Part shown: one piece after another, positions 46,562-50,324 of the stretch
How positions within the stretch are numbered: position 1 is the stretch's first letter
Layout of the letters: each line of letters starts with the position of its first letter
Assembly: GCF_001942465.1 (NCBI RefSeq)
Contig: NZ_MKJY01000388.1
Coordinates: forward strand, 1-50,324
Direction: 5' to 3'
DNA length: 50,324 bases
Origin: Actinomadura sp. CNU-125
GTDB lineage: Bacteria; Actinomycetota; Actinomycetes; Streptosporangiales; Streptosporangiaceae
The notes under the pieces: generated by a model
Databases searched by the model: none
What the model was told of the DNA's origin: nothing
Seen by the model: only the letters and a program-made list of their open reading frames with translations
Program-made: the position numbers and the translations under genes

Positions 46562-48313
46562 GTGCGGAACGAAAATTCGCTATCTGAGATACTGCAAGGC
46601 CATGCTGCCGATCGGCCCTTCAAACGAGCATATGCCTTCTTGAACAGTAAAGGCGTCGAGGAAGCCGACCTGTCCTACGGCGAACTGCACGCGAAGGCAC
46701 TGGCGGTCGCCCGGCTCCTGCTCGAACGCTGCGGTCCCGGCGACCGGGCCATCCTGATGTTCGCCCCGGGCCTGGACTTCATCGTCGCCTACTTCGGCTG
46801 CCTCTACGCGGAGATCATGGCGGTTCCGGTCCAACCTCCGCGACAGGGGCGCGTCCAGGATGCGACCCACGGCATCGTCCAGGACTGCGCGCCGTCCGCG
46901 GTACTGACCACCGGAGCGATGCTCGACGAGACCCGCGCCCTCTTGGAGCCCGCCCGACCCGGCCTGCACTGGATCGCCGTCGATCGGACCGACGACGGCG
47001 CAGGCTCCGGCTTCCGGCCGCGAACCCCCTCTGCCGACGCGATCGCCTTCCTCCAGTACACCTCGGGCTCGACATCGGCGCCCAAAGGCGTGATGGTCTC
47101 CCATCGCAACCTCATGGCGAACCAGGAGATGATCAGGCGCGCATTCGGGCACGACAAGGATTCCGCGGTCGTCGGCTGGGCGCCGTTCTTCCACGACCAG
47201 GGGCTGATCGGGAACGTCCTGCAGCCGCTCTTCCTCGGGTCCTTCAGCGCTTTGATGGACCCGATCACCATCATCAGGCGTCCGCTGGCGTGGCTGTCGG
47301 CCGTCTCCCGCTACCGGGCCCACAGCAGCGGAGGCCCCAACTTCGCATTCGACGCCTGCGTCGCACGGGCGGCGGCGACGGAGATCCCCGAAATGGACCT
47401 CGGCTGCTGGAAGGTCGCCTTCAACGGCGCGGAGCCCATCCGGCCCGCGACGCTGCGGCGCTTCACCGAGACCTTCGCTCCGTACGGCTTCAGTGAGAAG
47501 GCGCTCTTCCCCTGCTACGGGCTGGCAGAGGCGACTCTGCTGGTCTCCGGAAGCGGCATGGGGCGTGGACCGCGCCTGATCGAAGCGGACGCCGACGTGC
47601 TCGCGCAGCGGCGGTACGTCGAGGCCGTCCCCACCAGGTCCGACAACGGCAGCCAAGGCGGCGGCCGGATCCTCGCGGGATCCGGTGCCGTACTGCCGGA
47701 CGAGGACGTCGACCTCCGGATCGTCGATCCGGAGACAGGGCGCACCTGCCCGCCGTCCCAGGCGGGAGAGATCTGGGTGTCCGGCCCACATGTCGCTCTG
47801 GGCTACTGGGACAACACGGCGGCGACCGCACAGTCCTTCCAAGCGGTGTGCGCAGACGCGCCTGGCCGCACCTACCTGCGGACCGGCGACCTCGGCCTGA
47901 TCCTGGACGGCGAACTGTACGTCGTCGGCCGGCTGAAGGACCTGATCATCATCCGGGGCCGCAACCACTACCCCCAGGACATCGAACAGACCGTCCAACA
48001 GGCGCATCCCGCGATCGGCTCCGGCTCCTGCGCGGCGTTCGCGGTGCCGGCACCCGACGGCGAACGCCTGGTCGTCGTCCAGGAGGTCAGAAGAGCCGCG
48101 ACCCGGCGGGACGACGTCGCGGACATCGAAGGTTCGATCCGAGCGGCGGTCACCCGCGAGCACCAGATCTCAGCGCACGACGTGGTCCTCGCCGCCCCCG
48201 GACAGGTGCACAGGACCACCAGCGGAAAGGTCATGCGGTCCGCCGCGAAGCGACGCTACCTGCGGGACGCGATCGTGACCTGGCGGTCTGAACGGACACC
48301 GACCGACACCTGA
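46562..48313 (+). CDS. Fatty acyl-AMP ligase (FAAL)
   Basis: 583 residues, the usual FAAL length and longer than CoA ligases. Phosphate-binding loop QYTSGSTSAPKGVMVSHRNL, FAAL-type FFHDQGLIGNVLQPLF, SSGGPNFAFDACV, PCYGLAEATLLVSG, LRTGDLG, RGRNHYPQDIE and C-terminal Lys in TTSGKVMRS. FAALs make acyl-adenylates and pass them to ACPs rather than CoA. With the ACP and desaturase this is the JamA/JamC/JamB combination. GTG 46562 starts four bases after the thioesterase stop. Confidence 0.95.
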   Translation: MRNENSLSEILQGHAADRPFKRAYAFLNSKGVEEADLSYGELHAKALAVARLLLERCGPGDRAILMFAPGLDFIVAYFGCLYAEIMAVPVQPPRQGRVQDATHGIVQDCAPSAVLTTGAMLDETRALLEPARPGLHWIAVDRTDDGAGSGFRPRTPSADAIAFLQYTSGSTSAPKGVMVSHRNLMANQEMIRRAFGHDKDSAVVGWAPFFHDQGLIGNVLQPLFLGSFSALMDPITIIRRPLAWLSAVSRYRAHSSGGPNFAFDACVARAAATEIPEMDLGCWKVAFNGAEPIRPATLRRFTETFAPYGFSEKALFPCYGLAEATLLVSGSGMGRGPRLIEADADVLAQRRYVEAVPTRSDNGSQGGGRILAGSGAVLPDEDVDLRIVDPETGRTCPPSQAGEIWVSGPHVALGYWDNTAATAQSFQAVCADAPGRTYLRTGDLGLILDGELYVVGRLKDLIIIRGRNHYPQDIEQTVQQAHPAIGSGSCAAFAVPAPDGERLVVVQEVRRAATRRDDVADIEGSIRAAVTREHQISAHDVVLAAPGQVHRTTSGKVMRSAAKRRYLRDAIVTWRSERTPTDT

Positions 48314-48346
48314 CCCCCCGTCCACCACAGGAACAGGAGCATTCAC

Positions 48347-48793
48347 ATGGCAACGCCGGAAGCCCCCAACCCCGATTTCGAGAAGCTCGTCAAGGAGGCC
48401 GTGCTGAGCATGCCGGCCGCGCAGCACCTCGGTTTCGGCTTCGACCGCATCGCGCCCGGTGAGGTCGACCTGGTCCAGCCGCACCGCAGGGAACTCACCC
48501 AGCACAACGGCTACTTCCAGGGCGGTGTCCTCGGCTCCCTGGCGGACTTCGCCGCCGGATCGGCCGCGGGCACGCTGCTGCCCGCCGGATGGATCAACAT
48601 GACCATCGACTACACGGTCAAGATCCTGGCTCCGGCGAAGGGCGACCGGCTCCTGGCCCGCGGCCGGGTCGTACACCCCGGTCGCGTACTGAGCATCGCC
48701 GGCGCCGAAGTCTACGCGCTCGGCGGAGACCGGGAGACGCACTGCGCCACGGCACTGGTGACCATGCGCAACGTCGAGATCAGGAGCTCCTGA
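48347..48793 (+). CDS. PaaI-type hotdog thioesterase
   Basis: 148 residues. Hot-dog core with HNGYFQGGVLGSLADFAAGSAA carrying the Asn and Asp typical of PaaI/HGG-EVG-like thioesterases, and INMTIDYTVKILAPAKGD. ATG 48347 follows CAGGAACAGGAGC. It probably hydrolyses an acyl-CoA or acyl-ACP thioester. This is the second thioesterase in the operon, so one may be for editing and one for product release. Confidence 0.92.
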   Translation: MATPEAPNPDFEKLVKEAVLSMPAAQHLGFGFDRIAPGEVDLVQPHRRELTQHNGYFQGGVLGSLADFAAGSAAGTLLPAGWINMTIDYTVKILAPAKGDRLLARGRVVHPGRVLSIAGAEVYALGGDRETHCATALVTMRNVEIRSS

Positions 48794-48796
48794 ACG

Positions 48797-50011
48797 ATGG
48801 CCGCACCGCCCGGGAGGTACGTCTTCGACCCGTTCGCCGAGGGGTTCATCGAGGACCCCTACCCGCACTATGCGCGCCTGCGGACGCTCGATCCCGCGCA
48901 GGAGCACCCTCTCGGCTTCTGGGTCCTGTCCACTTATGAGGGTGTGTCGAAGCTACTGAGCTCCGGCCACTCCGTCGACGAGAGCCGGCTGCTCAATGTC
49001 CCCCTGTCCAAGGATCCCAGCACACTCGGCAAGCAGGCCCGCCCGTTGCAGGGCCTGTCCGTCTTGGACCAGGACCCGCCCGACCACCCGCGCCTGCGCC
49101 GACTGATGGCCAAGGCCCTCGCCCCTCGATCGGTCGACGCGCTGTCATCGCGGATCCAAGAGCTCGTCGACGCCCTGTGCGACCGCATCGCAGAACTCGG
49201 CCACGCCGACCTCGTCGCCGAGTTGGCTTTTCCCCTCCCCTTCGCAGTGGTCTCGGAGATGCTCGGAGCACCGCCGGTCGACCAAGCACGGCTCCGAGAC
49301 CTGTCGGGGATCCTCCTCCGAACCCTGGAACCCCTCCCCGACCCACTACTTCGCGAGCAGGTCCGGTCCGCCAACGAGGAACTGATGGCAATCGGCCGAG
49401 ACATGGTCGAGCGGAAACGCGCCGCACCTGCGGACGATCTGCTGACCGCGCTCATCACGGCCGAGCACGAAGGCGATCTGCACGGGGAGTCGGAGCTGGT
49501 CGCCCAGGTCATGTTCCTCTACCTCGCAGGCCACGAGACCACCGTGAACCTGATTTCCAACGGCCTCCTGGCACTGCTCCGCAACCCCGACCAGCTACGC
49601 CTTTTCAGCCGACGTCCCGACATCGCCGCCAATGCCGTCGACGAACTCCTCCGCTACGACAGCCCGGCCCAGTTGGCGCGGAGGGTCACCACCGAGGCGT
49701 TCGCAGTCCATGGCAAGGAGATTCCCGCGGGCTCGTTCGTGACCGCCTGCCTGTCCGCCGCCAACCGAGACCCCGAATTTTGGGGCCCCGACGCCGACAC
49801 TCTCCGGCTCGATCGCCCCAGCGCCCATCGGCACCTCTCCTTCGGCGGCGGCGCTCACTCTTGCCTGGGCGCAAGACTGGCCCGTCTCGAAGGCCGAATC
49901 GCGCTCAGCCGCCTCGTCAAGCACTTCCCCTCCTTGTCCCTCGACAGGGTGAGCTGGAACGGCCGCATCAACCTGCGAGGCCCAGACGAACTATGGATCG
50001 ACGCTGCATGA
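48797..50011 (+). CDS. Cytochrome P450, second
   Basis: 404 residues, intact. I-helix FLYLAGHETTVNLI, ExxR in VDELLRYDSPAQLARR, haem loop LSFGGGAHSCLGARLARLEG with the Cys ligand. ATG 48797 starts three bases after the hotdog gene. It is the last gene of the operon and should act in sequence with the first P450 on the modified fatty chain. No ferredoxin gene is present in the window. The two P450s differ substantially, so they likely have different sites of attack. Confidence 0.95.
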   Translation: MAAPPGRYVFDPFAEGFIEDPYPHYARLRTLDPAQEHPLGFWVLSTYEGVSKLLSSGHSVDESRLLNVPLSKDPSTLGKQARPLQGLSVLDQDPPDHPRLRRLMAKALAPRSVDALSSRIQELVDALCDRIAELGHADLVAELAFPLPFAVVSEMLGAPPVDQARLRDLSGILLRTLEPLPDPLLREQVRSANEELMAIGRDMVERKRAAPADDLLTALITAEHEGDLHGESELVAQVMFLYLAGHETTVNLISNGLLALLRNPDQLRLFSRRPDIAANAVDELLRYDSPAQLARRVTTEAFAVHGKEIPAGSFVTACLSAANRDPEFWGPDADTLRLDRPSAHRHLSFGGGAHSCLGARLARLEGRIALSRLVKHFPSLSLDRVSWNGRINLRGPDELWIDAA

Positions 50012-50045
50012 CCCGATAGCACGCGACAGCCGCCCCCGAGCGCCG

Positions 50046-50210
50046 ATGGACATGCGCAACTTTGCTCTGCTATGCGAGCACCTTCACAAACAAGCTCCAA
50101 ATATTGCGGACGCAGAAGTTTTCTGGACCTGGATCGATTATGCGGAGAGCAAATGGGAACGCGAGTCCGAGCTTCGGCTTCTCGAATTTCTTTTGGAATC
50201 TACAAGATGA
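50046..50210 (+). CDS. Small AT-richer ORF, 54 residues
   Basis: ATG 50046 to TGA 50208-50210. The peptide opens MDMRNFALLCEHLHKQ and ends RLLEFLLESTR; it is acidic and probably helical. Codon third positions are far less GC-rich than the neighbours, suggesting foreign origin. There is no clear ribosome site, and it abuts the insertion-sequence end. No family recognised. Confidence 0.35.
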   Translation: MDMRNFALLCEHLHKQAPNIADAEVFWTWIDYAESKWERESELRLLEFLLESTR

Positions 50211-50250
50211 ATATCACCGGATCCCGGACGCCGCAACCAGGAAGCATTTT

Positions 50251-50324
50251 AGAGCATGTCTCACGTGGAGAGTTTGACGAGTTTCTTGTAGCAGGTGATG
50301 GCGGCGGCGAGGGTGAGGAAGGCG
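50251..50324 (-). mobile_element. End of an IS5-family insertion sequence (truncated by window edge)
   Basis: From about 50251 (AGAGCATGTCTCACGTGGAG) the DNA reads as an IS terminus followed on the minus strand by the last 20 residues of a transposase (see 50261-50324). The exact boundary and inverted repeat cannot be confirmed because the other end is outside the window. Confidence 0.65.
50261..50324 (-). CDS. IS5-family transposase, C-terminal end (partial)
   Basis: On the minus strand the visible 20 residues read AFLTLAAAITCYKKLVKLST before TGA 50261-50263. This tail is characteristic of actinomycete IS5-type transposases. The gene continues past the window end. Confidence 0.7.
   Translation of the reverse strand, partial: AFLTLAAAITCYKKLVKLST

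Overview
The window is high-GC actinomycete DNA with strong G/C third-position bias, GTG/TTG starts, paired clpP1-clpP2, tandem two-component systems and a secreted GH18 chitinase. It is probably a Streptomyces/Actinomadura-type soil organism; the sequence alone does not fix the genus.

Layout. (1) 1-20.3 kb is mostly housekeeping and sensory chromosome: a membrane protein, a NarL-type kinase/regulator pair, clpX-clpP2-clpP1-tig (all leftward), a DMT-like membrane protein, tex, a second kinase/regulator pair, a cupin/MarR divergon, a chitinase, a nucleotidyltransferase pair, an alpha/beta hydrolase and a HAD phosphatase. (2) 20.3-24.5 kb holds a zinc-ribbon protein, an alanyl-tRNA synthetase behind a strongly folded leader with a small upstream ORF, and a zinc alcohol dehydrogenase. 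(3) 24.5-25.9 kb has tRNA-Pro(TGG), tRNA-Gly(TCC), a decayed ISL3 transposase and a decayed hemerythrin gene, a likely junction with accessory DNA. (4) 25.9-41.3 kb is a fatty-acid/hydroxy-acid catabolic region: acyl-CoA ligase, enoyl-CoA hydratase, MFS transporter, HAD, thiolase, two SDRs, an APH-fold kinase, three acyl-CoA dehydrogenases, a MaoC hydratase, a secreted lipase and two TetR regulators. Four near-identical palindromes (ACTTGAA-N6-TTCAAGT) and a weaker fifth lie in its promoter regions and mark it as one regulon. (5) 42.3-50.0 kb is a compact eight-gene operon: membrane desaturase, acyl carrier protein, cyclopropane-fatty-acid-type methyltransferase, P450, type II thioesterase, fatty acyl-AMP ligase, hotdog thioesterase, second P450. 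It has no ketosynthase. I read it as a pathway that loads a fatty acid onto a dedicated ACP and desaturates, C1-alkylates and oxidises it there; it is the best candidate for an undescribed system. (6) The last ~75 bases are the end of an IS5-type insertion sequence.

How the parts work together. In region 4 the lipase would free fatty acids outside the cell, the ligase makes CoA esters, and the dehydrogenases, hydratases, SDRs and thiolase degrade them. The HAD, APH kinase and one dehydrogenase are separate-gene counterparts of the domains fused in animal ACAD10/ACAD11, which points to 4-hydroxyacyl-CoA breakdown. In region 5 the FAAL, ACP and desaturase reproduce the three-part logic of JamABC-type acyl-ACP modification.

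Quality warning. About ten genes are split or extended by what look like one- or two-base indels, several in short G/C runs or repeats (tig, tex, the DMT-like gene, the zinc-ribbon gene, the alcohol dehydrogenase, the enoyl-CoA hydratase, the APH kinase, the first P450, and probably the first response regulator and first membrane protein). The density suggests uncorrected sequencing error more than biology. I annotate these as single genes and give the position of each break.
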